Assembly: GCA_964554715.1 (NCBI GenBank)
Contig: CAZKPU010000021.1
Span: 1-26,496 of the forward strand
Reading direction: 5' to 3'
Length of the DNA stretch: 26,496 nt
Origin: RXOA01 sp964554715
GTDB taxonomy: Bacteria; Bipolaricaulota; Bipolaricaulia; UBA7950; UBA9294
Positions 1 to 8,739 of the stretch are shown one piece after another (position 1 is the stretch's first letter; each line of letters opens with the position of its first letter). Under the pieces are notes generated by a model. The model was given only the letters and a program-made list of their open reading frames with translations. It was not told where the DNA came from and made no database searches. A program made the position numbers and the translations under genes.

Positions 1-657
1 GCGGCGTTCGTGCTGATTTCCACGGACAAGGCGGTCGATCCGTCGTCGGTGGTGGGGGCCACCAAACGGGTTGCCGAGCTTCTCGTTCACCAGCGTAGGG
101 GCTTCACCGGAACACGCTGCCTGGCGGTTCGCTTCGGGAACGTCCTCGGAAGCAGGGGGAGTGTCTTGCGCACGTTCCGCGAGCAGATCGAGGCCCGGGA
201 GCCGATCACCATCACCCACCCCGACATGACGCGGTATTTCATGCTGACTTCGGAAGCGGCGCAATTGGTGTTGCAGGCCACCGTGTTAGGCACATCGGGC
301 CAGGTGCTTGTGCTGGACATGGGCGAACCGGTGCGCATCATGGATCTGGCCTGCGACATGATCCGGTTCTATGGATTGGAGCCCGACCGGGACATCCCGC
401 TGATCGTCACCGGGGTCCGCCCCGGCGAGAAGCTCGAGGAGCGGCTGTTTGCCGACACGGAGACACCGCAGCCGACCGCTTCCGATCGGATCTCCAGTGC
501 GCAGCTGCGGATGGCGTTTCCGACCGATGCACTCGCCGATGCGGTGCAGAGGCTGATCCAAACGGCGACGGCGGGAGATCACCCTGGCGTACGGCGATCT
601 CTGCGGGAGATCGTCCCCACCTATCACAGCGAAGCTGTCCACGACGAACCACGCTAA
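1..657 (+). CDS. CapD/FlaA1-like nucleotide-sugar dehydratase, C-terminal part (5' cut by window edge)
   Basis: The reading frame is open from base 1, so the N-terminal part, including the first Rossmann glycines, lies outside the window. The visible 218 residues begin with the motif LISTDKAV, followed by GATKR (the Lys of the extended-SDR active site region), then RFGNVLGSRGSV, the TRYFM segment and RPGEKLEE. This order is characteristic of membrane-linked UDP-GlcNAc 4,6-dehydratases/epimerases of the CapD, FlaA1 and WbpM group. These enzymes make deoxyamino sugars for capsule, O-antigen or glycoprotein glycans. The stop TAA overlaps the AAGGAGG ribosome-binding site of the next gene, so the two are co-transcribed, which fits a surface polysaccharide operon. 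The exact sugar substrate cannot be read from this fragment. Confidence 0.9.
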   Translation, partial: AAFVLISTDKAVDPSSVVGATKRVAELLVHQRRGFTGTRCLAVRFGNVLGSRGSVLRTFREQIEAREPITITHPDMTRYFMLTSEAAQLVLQATVLGTSGQVLVLDMGEPVRIMDLACDMIRFYGLEPDRDIPLIVTGVRPGEKLEERLFADTETPQPTASDRISSAQLRMAFPTDALADAVQRLIQTATAGDHPGVRRSLREIVPTYHSEAVHDEPR

Positions 658-672
658 GGAGGCGACCCGTTC

Positions 673-2886
673 ATGAAGTCGGCAACGAACAAGCCCTCGT
701 CCAAGGCCAAGCCGGGGAGAAAAGATACTCCGGACACGGCGAGCACATCGGATCCCCGCGGCGGACAGCGCAGATTGCGCGCGATCTCCACACAGCTTGC
801 TTCCGGTCGATCCGTCGCAGGGCTTCTAGCCCTCTTCTCGTTTCTTGCGCCGCTTGTGCTTTGGCCGGCCAGCACCGATTACGCGCAGGCGAAGCTCGCG
901 TTTGCGCTGACGGCTGTTCCCGTGCTGTGGATCGCTCTATTCTGGCCGCGACGATCGAACGTCGAATGCGAGCTGCGGATTCCGACGGTTGCGTTCGGAG
1001 GAGCGATGTTGATCCTCGCTGCCGGGCTGTCGGGGATCCGCGCCAGCAGTTTCGGCAGCTGGTTCGAGAGCTTCTTGCCGCTTCTTGTGTTTATCAGCCT
1101 GATCCCCGTGGCGGCCAGCCTGGCCACAGACCGACGACGGGTGCGTGGCGTGGTATGGGGGCTTGCCGCAGCCGCAGGCGCCGCAGCGGTGTACGGGTTG
1201 CTGCAGGCAGGGGGGCTTGTCGCCGGCAGCAGCACCCTATGGATGGTGTCGTTCATGGGGAACCCCAACTATCTGGGGGCGTTCCTCGCAATAGTCCTTC
1301 CTTCGACGTGTCTGTTGGTGGCGTTCTCCGAACGAGCGTGGCAGCGCGCCGCGGCGCTTGGCGTGGTGGCCGTGTCGTGGGCGGCGTTTCCGTTGCTCAA
1401 CCACGCGGGCGGTTTGCTGGCGATCGTCGTGTCCTTGCTTGTTGCGGTGATCCTGCTGCTTGCCACCGGGGCGTGGCGAGCGCTCCTGCGGCGCAAGATC
1501 TGGTCACTCGCCACTGTAGCGGTGGTGGCGAGCGGGCTGATCTGTTCCGTCGCGCTCGGCCCGGGGCGGGTGTTGTTTACCGCCGAGCGGGACGGAACGC
1601 CGGCGGCGGCGGCGTGGGAGGCCAACTCCGGACAGGTCCGTGCAACCATCTGGAAGGTGGGGGGGCGCATGCTTGCCGCGTCGCCGGTGTTCGGCACCGG
1701 CCTTGGCGTCTTCGCTGTGGAGTACATCCCCGAACTGGCGGAACTGGTGGAGCAACAGCCGGACACAGCCGTTCCCGGCGTGGCGATGGACAAGGCCCAC
1801 AACGAGTACGTGCAAGCGGCGGCCGAGATGGGGGCGGCGGGGATCGCCGCGGCAGCTATCGCGCTTGGGCTGCTGGTGTTGTACGCCATCCAACGGATCC
1901 GCAGCGTGCGTGACGATCACGAGAAGAAAGCTGAATTGATCCTGCTTCTTGCCGGTGCGATCTCGTTTGCCGTGTTGGCGGCGGTGAGCTTCCCGGCACA
2001 CCTTGTCCCCAGCTCGTGGGCGTTGCTTCTTCTCCTTGGCATCTCGGGATCGCCGGTGTACGGAGGCAGCGGTATGGTTGCCGCCGGGAGCTTGCCGCGT
2101 CGTTGGAACGCTCGTTCCGGCTTGGTGTTCGGGCTCGTCGCCGCGGCAGGGGTGTTCGTGTTGCTGTATGCATGGGCCGGGTTCCGCGGAGACCTACTCT
2201 TGAACCGCGGGTTGATCCAGCTCCAACTGGGGCAGATCGAACAGGCCGAGGAGCTTCTCGGCCGCAGCATCCGGGTGGATCCGATGCCGCGCGAAGCGTA
2301 CTTCCACCGGGCGATGGCCGCCGTCCAAGCGGCGGAACAGCGTGGAGCCGCCGGCCAGGCCTACGAGGCCGCAGCTCTGTATGAGCAAGCCCGCAGGGAC
2401 TTGGAGCGTTGCGAGACGGCGTTCCGTCGTACGGAGGTGTATGTGGCCCAGGCGAATCTGGGGTTTGTCCTGGGCGACCGGCGTCTGATCGCCGACAGCC
2501 TCGAGGTTCCGCTGGAGCTTCCGTCGTTTGCGGATACGTACGTGCAGGCGTTGTACCTGTCGGCGATCTTCGTGGGTCAGCAGGGAGATGTCGCCGAGGC
2601 GGAAGCGCGGCTTCAGCATGTGTTGGAGGTCGATCCCGAGTATGTGCGGGCACGGATCGCCCTTGGCGAGTTGTATACCCAGCTTCGTTGGCCGTCGCGT
2701 GCCGAGGAGCAGTACCGGCTTGCGATCGAAACCTCGCAGGAGATCGCTGACAGGATCCGCCCGCTGATCGATGCGCGGGAAACGGTGTCGGTAGAGCGGT
2801 ACGCCGAGCTGGTTCAACAGGCGCAAGAGGTCCAAACGGCGATCGAACGAGCCGAACAAGGATTGGCGGAGCTTAGCGACCCGTAG
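673..2886 (+). CDS. O-antigen ligase/polymerase-like (Wzy/WaaL) membrane protein with C-terminal TPR region
   Basis: This 737-residue protein has a short basic N-terminus, then roughly 12-14 hydrophobic segments between about residues 45 and 500. A soluble alanine/glutamate-rich helical tail with TPR-like repeats follows (about 505-725). The periplasmic loop holds a HNEYVQ segment at residue 376, followed by AAEMG, matching the conserved His-Asn-x-Tyr...Glu-x-Gly region of O-antigen ligases. A GNPNYLG motif near residue 198 is also typical. Members polymerise or ligate lipid-linked glycans at the periplasmic face. The AAGGAGG at 656-662 sets the start ATG. It is followed by a full-length paralog with the same architecture, so the pair may act on different glycans or together. 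Polymerase and ligase functions cannot be told apart by sequence alone. Confidence 0.85.
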   Translation: MKSATNKPSSKAKPGRKDTPDTASTSDPRGGQRRLRAISTQLASGRSVAGLLALFSFLAPLVLWPASTDYAQAKLAFALTAVPVLWIALFWPRRSNVECELRIPTVAFGGAMLILAAGLSGIRASSFGSWFESFLPLLVFISLIPVAASLATDRRRVRGVVWGLAAAAGAAAVYGLLQAGGLVAGSSTLWMVSFMGNPNYLGAFLAIVLPSTCLLVAFSERAWQRAAALGVVAVSWAAFPLLNHAGGLLAIVVSLLVAVILLLATGAWRALLRRKIWSLATVAVVASGLICSVALGPGRVLFTAERDGTPAAAAWEANSGQVRATIWKVGGRMLAASPVFGTGLGVFAVEYIPELAELVEQQPDTAVPGVAMDKAHNEYVQAAAEMGAAGIAAAAIALGLLVLYAIQRIRSVRDDHEKKAELILLLAGAISFAVLAAVSFPAHLVPSSWALLLLLGISGSPVYGGSGMVAAGSLPRRWNARSGLVFGLVAAAGVFVLLYAWAGFRGDLLLNRGLIQLQLGQIEQAEELLGRSIRVDPMPREAYFHRAMAAVQAAEQRGAAGQAYEAAALYEQARRDLERCETAFRRTEVYVAQANLGFVLGDRRLIADSLEVPLELPSFADTYVQALYLSAIFVGQQGDVAEAEARLQHVLEVDPEYVRARIALGELYTQLRWPSRAEEQYRLAIETSQEIADRIRPLIDARETVSVERYAELVQQAQEVQTAIERAEQGLAELSDP

Positions 2887-2905
2887 ATCGTGTCATATCT
2901 ACGGG
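2880..2905 (+). repeat. Perfect 9-bp hairpin that includes the stop codon of the upstream gene
   Basis: Arms CCCGTAGAT (2880-2888) and ATCTACGGG (2897-2905) are exact reverse complements around an 8-nt loop. The left arm contains the last codon and the TAG stop of the first Wzy-like gene. There is no T-tract, so it is not a classical intrinsic terminator. It could protect the mRNA 3' end or lower expression of the next gene, whose AGGAGGG site begins 29 nt later. It resembles the stop-codon-associated palindromes elsewhere in the window. Confidence 0.75.
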
Positions 2906-2952
2906 TGTGACCGCCACCAAAGGCGGGACCAACAGGAGGGAGCAAGAAGCCG

Positions 2953-5121
2953 ATGCAACCGAGAAGCAGTCAGGATCGCTCTGCGGTGCAACGGCAGCCC
3001 GACCTGGCCCGAGATACAGCGCTCGGCGGCACGATCCTGCGCATCGTTCTGGTGTTGTCGGCTGCGGTGATTCCGGTCCTTGTAACCCGCTCCAACACGA
3101 CCTACGACGAGATCAAGCTGGCGGCCGGACTGACGGCGATCGGCGCGCTGTGGATGATGTGGATAGGGTTGTCGATCCGGCGCGGGTCGCTCTCGGTGCG
3201 GGTTCCGCTTCCGGTGTGGGGCCTCGGCGGGGGGGTGGCTGCAATCCTTGTCTCCGGGTTGGGGGCGGCGGTCGGCGGGCTGTGGTGGGAGGCGCTGATC
3301 GGGTCTGTCGCGCTTTCCAGCATGATTCTGCTGTGTGCAACGATCGTTCGATCGCGCGCCCACGTGCGAGCCGTGATCTGGGCGCTATCGATCGCAGCGA
3401 CGGGGACCGCGGTCTATGCGTTGCTGCAGAGGTTCGGCGTTGCGGCAACAGCGGCTTCGGGAAGCGTGATTTCGGTGATGGGAAACCCCAACCGGGTTGG
3501 GAGCTTCCTGGTGGTGATCCTCCCGGCATCGCTGGCGCTGGTGTGGTTCGCCCGCACAGCTTTCTACCGGATCGCTGCACTGGTGATGGTGGCCGTCCAG
3601 TTCGCAGCGCTGTCCCTTCTGAATCACACCGGGGGCATCCTGGCTGTTTGTCTCTCGCTGTTGTTTGTTGCCGTGGCTGCGTTTGCCAGCGGCGCGTTTC
3701 GCGCTATCTTCCGTCGTGATGGCTGGTCGATCGTGGCCGTGTCGTTGGTGATCGCGGGGGCGGTCTTCGCAGTCTACATGGGTCCGATGCAGTCGTTCTT
3801 CCGCCCTGGCACAGCCCCGGGTGCCGCAACTGGCGTCTCGTTGCTGTGGGAAGACAACTCCGGCGCTGCGCGCGAGACATGCTGGCAGACGGCGTTGGCG
3901 ATGTTCGCCGAGCATCCCTGGACCGGGGTGGGGGCCGATCACTTCCAGATCGAGTACATGGGCACCATCGCCGGGTTGGCGACGCGGACCGATTCCGGCC
4001 CAGGCGGGTCGATCGTCGCTCCGGCTCGGCCGGTTGCGCATGCCCACAACGACTATCTCCAGATTCCGGCCGAGACAGGTGTATGGGGGGTGGCGGCGAT
4101 CCTTGCCACCCTTGTGTTGCTCGTGGTGTTCGTCGTCCGTCGTGTCCGTGCCAACCCGGATGCGGACTGGCGCATGGAGCTTCTGTTCTTGTTGGGCGGT
4201 GTTGTGTCGTATACGGTTCTTGCCGCCGTGACGTTCCCGACCTATTGCGTTTCCACGATGTGGCCGGTGGTGATCCTTGCCGGTCTTGCCGGATCCGCGG
4301 CGTACGGCGAGCCCGGCGTATCGACCGTTCGGATCGTTGGCAAGAAACGGTGGGGGGTGGCCGCTCTCGCTGGAGTGCTGACGGTGGGTGTCGGTGTCGC
4401 CACCTGGCTGGGGTTCACCGGCGATATGCTGCTTCACCGAGGGATCGTGCAGCTACAGAGCGGGTTCGCGGCGTTGTCGGAGGCGACGCTGACGCGGAGC
4501 ATCGCTGTGGATCCGAACCCCCGCGAGGCGTTCTATTACCGCTCGATCGCGCGGATCCTTCAGGCCGAACAGTCGGAGGCCGAGGATGAGGCGGTGCGGG
4601 CCATGCAGCTGTACGAAGCGGCGGCCGAGGATCTGCGGAGGGGCGAAGTCGTCTTCCCCTGGCCGGACGTGTATCTGACCGAGGCCAATCTGGGGATCAT
4701 CCTTGGCGATCGCATGATGTCGGATGCCGCGATCGAGCTGCTGGTCGCCATCGGACAGCCAGCCGAGATCTACGTTCAGGCGCTGTACCTTCAGGCGTAC
4801 CGGGCACGACAGGACGGGTTGCGGGAAGACGCTCGGCGGATCCTCCAGACGATCGTGCTGCAAGACCCCGACTACAACCGGGTGTACGTGGCGCTCGGCG
4901 ATCTGTCGGCTGACCAGGGCGACCTCGACGGAGCACGACAGCAGTACCAGGTGGCTCTATCCCGCGCGCAAACCAAGCTGGCGGACGCCGAGGCGCAGAT
5001 CGGCGGGACGGGTATCGGGATTGATCTGCCGGTTGCCGAACGGAACCGGTGGCAGGAAACGGCGACCGCGGCGCGCCAAGAGATCCGGATGGCACTGGAG
5101 GCGCTGCAACGGCTTCCCTAA
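2953..5121 (+). CDS. Second O-antigen ligase/polymerase-like membrane protein with TPR tail (paralog of the preceding gene)
   Basis: This 722-residue protein matches the preceding one in order and length: many hydrophobic segments to about residue 490, then a TPR-like soluble tail. It carries GNPNRVGSF and, at residue 365, HNDYLQ followed by PAETG, the same periplasmic His-containing motif. The shared layout and many shared short motifs (for example the GDLL/GDML segment before the tail, and DP.PREA.Y/F at the tail start) show a tandem duplication followed by divergence. A strong AGGAGGG at 2934-2940 supports the ATG. It is the last gene of the operon visible here and converges on the LolA-like gene with only 7 bp between the two stop codons. 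The glycan substrate is unknown. Confidence 0.85.
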   Translation: MQPRSSQDRSAVQRQPDLARDTALGGTILRIVLVLSAAVIPVLVTRSNTTYDEIKLAAGLTAIGALWMMWIGLSIRRGSLSVRVPLPVWGLGGGVAAILVSGLGAAVGGLWWEALIGSVALSSMILLCATIVRSRAHVRAVIWALSIAATGTAVYALLQRFGVAATAASGSVISVMGNPNRVGSFLVVILPASLALVWFARTAFYRIAALVMVAVQFAALSLLNHTGGILAVCLSLLFVAVAAFASGAFRAIFRRDGWSIVAVSLVIAGAVFAVYMGPMQSFFRPGTAPGAATGVSLLWEDNSGAARETCWQTALAMFAEHPWTGVGADHFQIEYMGTIAGLATRTDSGPGGSIVAPARPVAHAHNDYLQIPAETGVWGVAAILATLVLLVVFVVRRVRANPDADWRMELLFLLGGVVSYTVLAAVTFPTYCVSTMWPVVILAGLAGSAAYGEPGVSTVRIVGKKRWGVAALAGVLTVGVGVATWLGFTGDMLLHRGIVQLQSGFAALSEATLTRSIAVDPNPREAFYYRSIARILQAEQSEAEDEAVRAMQLYEAAAEDLRRGEVVFPWPDVYLTEANLGIILGDRMMSDAAIELLVAIGQPAEIYVQALYLQAYRARQDGLREDARRILQTIVLQDPDYNRVYVALGDLSADQGDLDGARQQYQVALSRAQTKLADAEAQIGGTGIGIDLPVAERNRWQETATAARQEIRMALEALQRLP

Positions 5122-5128
5122 TCTTGGC

Positions 5129-5977
5129 TCACTCCGTCTCCGAAGGTTCTCCCGCCAACAGGTTTGGATCGAACAGCTCGTCGGGAAGCTCCGCGGCCGA
5201 GACATCGACGATCTCCGTGGTGGTTACGTTGCCGACAAGCAGCAAGTTGACGATCCGCTGAACACGTGCGTATTCGTCGGGTGCTCCATCCTGCCCGGCA
5301 AGGGTGTCGTAGATCTCGTAGAACACCTCATAGAACGGGAGCCCGCTGATTGCATACAGCACGGTGGAGATTGCCCGTCCGGTCTGGGCATCGATTTTGA
5401 CTGTGGCCAACTGGAACGCGACGGTGAAGTCCACTGCTTCCAGATCCAGCTCGATCCACTCCTGCCCCGTCTCGCTGGTCACGGTCCGGCGCTCGGCCAC
5501 CGTATACTCGTCGGCAAAGCGGATGCCGCTGGTCTGGGCAACGGCGGGATCTCCGAACACGGCGTTGGTCGGTTGAACCTGGAGCGGGAAGTCGAGATCC
5601 GGGCCGATGAAGAACGTTCCATCCGCTGTGCTCAGGTAGATCTGGCCGGCCAGCTCGTCAGGAGCGAGAAACTCGATCCGGCTGGCGTCATCGCCATCGA
5701 TTGTCTTGAAACGCAGCTGCAACGTGGCTTCTTTGACCTCATCGGGAGATTCGGCAACGATGAGGATGGTGATCGAAGTCGCGGTATCCGTGAAACGGGC
5801 ATCATCGATCGATTGGAGCAGATCCGCATCCGAGCGCTCGGCGACGGGAACGGACGGTTCTCCTGGGATCGGGTCTTGCTGAGCGAGAACTGGTACCGCA
5901 ACGATGAGCATCAGGACCATCATCCATGCTGCGCAGGCTCTGCCTCGTCTTCGATCGGTTTGGCATCGATGGTGCAT
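5129..5977 (-). CDS. LolA-like outer-membrane lipoprotein-sorting protein
   Basis: This 282-residue protein has an N-terminal signal sequence (basic start, hydrophobic core at about 17-31 ending VPVLAQQ) and a beta-rich domain. Features include a DADLLQSIDDARF helix near residue 50, SITILIVAES, then RIEFLAPDELAGQIYLS, FFIGPDLDFP and GQEWIELDLEAV. This is the pattern of the outer membrane lipoprotein-sorting family (LolA/LolB-like fold, PF17131-type), which bind lipid or lipoprotein in the periplasm. It lies downstream of an ABC ATPase and two FtsX permeases on the same strand, so it is probably the soluble partner of that exporter. AAGGAGA upstream of the ATG supports the start. The gap to the last permease holds a hairpin array, which could tune its expression. 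Confidence 0.8.
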   Translation of the reverse strand: MHHRCQTDRRRGRACAAWMMVLMLIVAVPVLAQQDPIPGEPSVPVAERSDADLLQSIDDARFTDTATSITILIVAESPDEVKEATLQLRFKTIDGDDASRIEFLAPDELAGQIYLSTADGTFFIGPDLDFPLQVQPTNAVFGDPAVAQTSGIRFADEYTVAERRTVTSETGQEWIELDLEAVDFTVAFQLATVKIDAQTGRAISTVLYAISGLPFYEVFYEIYDTLAGQDGAPDEYARVQRIVNLLLVGNVTTTEIVDVSAAELPDELFDPNLLAGEPSETE

Positions 5978-6067
5978 CGTATCGTTCTCCTTATGGTGTG
6001 TTGCTTCGGCCGTCCTCCCAAGATACCCCGTGGACCGCGCCGGGTTTCATCTCGGACCCAGCCTGAA

Positions 6068-6244
6068 GCGGGATCCGTCAGATCCTGCGCGATGAAGGAT
6101 CTTTCAGATCCTGCGCGATGAAGGATCTTTCAGATACTTCTCAAGGCAGTGTCTTCTAGACACTGCGTAGGGCAGTATCCTTCAGATACTGCGTGATGAA
6201 GTATCTCTCAGATACTTCTCAGGGCAGTATCCTTCAGATACTGC
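6068..6244 (-). repeat. Tandem array of seven 26-bp hairpin units overlapping the 3' end of an FtsX gene
   Basis: Seven stem-loops start at 6068, 6094, 6120, 6146, 6172, 6198 and 6224, an exact 26-bp period. Each is about 21 nt, with 7-9 bp arms and a 3-5 nt loop, followed by a 5-nt linker. Arms differ between units but remain paired: GGATCT/AGATCC, AGTGTCT/AGACACT, AGTATCT/AGATACT. Unit 3 has one arm of each type and a single mismatch, as if recombined. The last unit contains the stop codon (6234-6236) of the FtsX gene. The 13 bp around 6240-6252, which is coding, recurs at 6162-6174 in the array. It is transcribed between the permease and the LolA-like gene and would form a chain of hairpins in that mRNA. 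Confidence 0.9.
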
Positions 6245-7445
6245 GTAGGGCATCAACCACCGGTAGCCGGGCATTCCGGGCCGCCGGGTAGATCGACGCG
6301 ATGGCGGTTGATCCGATGGCCGTCAGAAGCGGTACCAGGACAATCATCACATCGACCTGAAGTCGCAGGGTTTGCGGCATGGCGGCTCCCGGAGGCATCC
6401 AGGCGACGCCGATCGCGTTGAACACCAACGCCAAGATAACGCCCAACGCCGCTCCACAGGCCCCTCCGAATATGCCGAGCAGAATCCCTTCCAGCAGGAA
6501 CGTCCGAAACACGCGGGACCTTCCCGTCCCCAGGGCTCGCAGGGTTCCAGTTTCGCGCGTCCTCTCCAGAAACGACATGGTTAGGATCTCCAGGGTGCTG
6601 AAGAATACCAGAGCGAAGATGGCGATGCCGGAGAGCCCCGAGAACGCTCCGTAGAACCCCGCGATCGATTGATACTCGCTGGAGAGCTGTTCCCATGTTT
6701 GCGCTTCGAGAGGGATGCCGGACGCATCCAAGAACGCCTGCAAATCGGCGGCGAACGCATCGGCATCATCCAGATCGGATAGTCCGAACAGCATCCGCTC
6801 AACGCCATCCGTTCGCAAGAGTCGTTGTACGAACGGGACCGACATCAGCCCGAGCTGTGCCTCGACCTCTTCCACGCTGTACTCCAGCAAACCAATCACC
6901 TCAACGGTCGCAGCATTGAAGTTGCCGGACACCGTACCGGTGGCGATGTTCAAACGATCTCCGGGGCGTGCTCCCAGTTCTTCGGCGAGTGCCCTGCCAA
7001 GGACGATCTGTGCCGCGTCGCTGGTTCCGACACTCTCACCGTCGATCAGCAGGCACTCGTAGTTGGCCGTACACGCACACGGCACGATCCCTCGTCCAAC
7101 CAGCAAGGTGCTTCCTTCCTGATCGCCGATCAGTCCGGCGAAGCTCAACTGCCAACTCAGATCGGCAACCCGTGGATCGGCCTGCGCCCAAGCGGCGACT
7201 TGCTCGAGAATCCCGGGGGTGATCAACACATCGTAGGCACGCTCGGTCGCGGCAAACAGCCGCGGGTCGGCCACCTGCACGCCGCCGATTTCACAGGCGA
7301 TCGAATCCCGCGTGGATTGGAGAGCTTCTCCGATGAACGCCAGGACGACGAACAGAATCGCGACCCCAAGCACGATCACGGTCAGCGAAAACGCCGTACG
7401 CCGCCGGTTCCGGAAGATGTTCCGCCACGCGATCAGCACGTCCAT
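6234..7445 (-). CDS. FtsX/MacB-type ABC transporter permease (second of two)
   Basis: This 403-residue protein opens with a short IAWRNIFRNRRRT juxtamembrane motif and a first transmembrane helix (about 17-40). A large extracytoplasmic domain of the MacB-PCD type follows (about 45-270), then three C-terminal helices. Between the second and third helices is TMSFLERTRETGTLRALGTGR, the coupling-helix region typical of LolC/LolE/FtsX permeases. It ends with the family-typical PVVDALR. It pairs with the other permease (7525-8739) to form the membrane part of one exporter, probably for lipoproteins or other hydrophobic cargo. GGAGGAGG upstream supports the ATG. The stop codon lies in the loop of the first hairpin of the 26-bp array. 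Confidence 0.88.
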   Translation of the reverse strand: MDVLIAWRNIFRNRRRTAFSLTVIVLGVAILFVVLAFIGEALQSTRDSIACEIGGVQVADPRLFAATERAYDVLITPGILEQVAAWAQADPRVADLSWQLSFAGLIGDQEGSTLLVGRGIVPCACTANYECLLIDGESVGTSDAAQIVLGRALAEELGARPGDRLNIATGTVSGNFNAATVEVIGLLEYSVEEVEAQLGLMSVPFVQRLLRTDGVERMLFGLSDLDDADAFAADLQAFLDASGIPLEAQTWEQLSSEYQSIAGFYGAFSGLSGIAIFALVFFSTLEILTMSFLERTRETGTLRALGTGRSRVFRTFLLEGILLGIFGGACGAALGVILALVFNAIGVAWMPPGAAMPQTLRLQVDVMIVLVPLLTAIGSTAIASIYPAARNARLPVVDALRSI

Positions 7446-7524
7446 CGGGCCTCCTCCTGCTTTGCCTTCCTCGATCTACCCCGCCCACGTTTCGTGAGCA
7501 ACGAGCGTATCCGTCGTCTGTGAT

Positions 7525-8739
7525 CTATGTGATTCGTAGCGCATCGACGACCTGCATCCGTGATGCTCGCGCCGCCGGAAACACGGACGATAGGACGGTG
7601 GCTGTGACGCTGATCAGAAGCGGCAGCCAAACCGTGCTGCCTGTCAGTCGAATTGCCAGGGTCTGCGGCTCTACCGTTCCCGGTGGCTGCCAGGAGACTC
7701 CAACTGCATTGAAGATCGCGGCGAGACCGACCCCAACGATCACACCGGCCAGGCTGCCGAAGATAGCCAGCCCTCCTCCCTCCAACAGCAGCATCCTGAA
7801 TAGTTCATGACGCTTGGTCCCTAGCGCACGAACCGTGCCGAACTCACGTGTGCGCTCCAGGAACGACAACGTGAGGACCTGGAGGATGATGAAGAACACC
7901 AGAATCGACAGCGCCAGCGCGACGAACCCGAAGATGGTGTCGAAGAAACCGATCAGCTGCTCGTAGAACACCGACAGCTCATCCCACGTACGACCCTGCA
8001 CCGGCAAGCCGGCCGCCGCCAGCTCGCGATCCAGTTCATCGCGGATCGACGAGGTCACGGCAAGATCTCTGTCGCGCAGCCGGACCACAATACGCTCGAC
8101 GTCCCGCGTCACCCGCAGGCTCTGTGCCAGGGCGATCGGTACGAACACCTGCCGGCCTTCCACCTGCTCACTCGAGAAGCGGTAGATGCCGATAATCCTG
8201 ATCGGGAGAGCGTTGAACGCTCCGGACGATGTGGTGGTCGTCAACGTGAGTACATCGCCGACCGCAAGCACCATCTGATCGGCGAGGGACTGCCCGACGA
8301 CCACTCCGGCAACATCGTCTGCTTCCAACGCGCGGCCGGTCACCACCAGATTCCCGTAGTCGAGCGCATCGTTTCCAGGCACGTACCCCAGCGCGGAAAC
8401 AGCCCGTGTCTCCGTCCCTGCGGCGACAAGTCCCGACAAGGTCAATTGCGGCGTGGAGGAGACAACCTCGGGATGGGATGCGATGATGGTTGCCACTTGC
8501 TGGACCTGCTCCGGACTGAGCAGTGCTTCATCCTCGTCAGATTCGTTCCAATACCCCTCGGAGGCCAATTGGAGGTTGCCGAACTGCTGCACTTGGGACT
8601 CGGCGATGGATGCCTTGGAGTCGCCGAAGAAACCGAGCACAAACAAAGAGAGAGCTGTCCCCAAAGAGATAATCGCCACAGACAGCAGCGTGCGGCGGCG
8701 GTTACGGAGCAGGTTACGCAGAGGAAGAAGCAGTCCCAT
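7525..8739 (-). CDS. FtsX/MacB-type ABC transporter permease (first of two)
   Basis: This 404-residue protein has the same layout as its neighbour: LRNLLRNRRRT, transmembrane helix 1 (about 17-39), an extracytoplasmic MacB-PCD-like domain, then three helices. The second and third flank LSFLERTREFGTVRALGTK, and the C-terminus is VVDALRIT. The two permeases are clear paralogs, as LolC and LolE are. It begins inside the ATPase gene (26-nt overlap), which implies translational coupling. The 79-bp gap to the second permease holds only that gene's ribosome-binding site. Cargo is not shown by sequence; the LolA-like protein at the end of the operon suggests lipoprotein or lipid transfer. Confidence 0.88.
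   Translation of the reverse strand: MGLLLPLRNLLRNRRRTLLSVAIISLGTALSLFVLGFFGDSKASIAESQVQQFGNLQLASEGYWNESDEDEALLSPEQVQQVATIIASHPEVVSSTPQLTLSGLVAAGTETRAVSALGYVPGNDALDYGNLVVTGRALEADDVAGVVVGQSLADQMVLAVGDVLTLTTTTSSGAFNALPIRIIGIYRFSSEQVEGRQVFVPIALAQSLRVTRDVERIVVRLRDRDLAVTSSIRDELDRELAAAGLPVQGRTWDELSVFYEQLIGFFDTIFGFVALALSILVFFIILQVLTLSFLERTREFGTVRALGTKRHELFRMLLLEGGGLAIFGSLAGVIVGVGLAAIFNAVGVSWQPPGTVEPQTLAIRLTGSTVWLPLLISVTATVLSSVFPAARASRMQVVDALRIT

Noticed and set aside
3385..4437. Long minus-strand open frame opposite the second Wzy-like gene
   Set aside because: It is rich in Arg, His and Gln as expected for a GC-rich antisense shadow, while the sense frame is a clear membrane protein.
4724..6121. 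Long plus-strand open frame of 465 codons
   Set aside because: It runs out of frame through the TPR tail and antisense to the LolA-like gene, has no ribosome site and lacks protein-like composition.
6068..6244. CRISPR array
   Set aside because: Units are contiguous with 5-nt linkers, and there are no unique spacers or cas genes.
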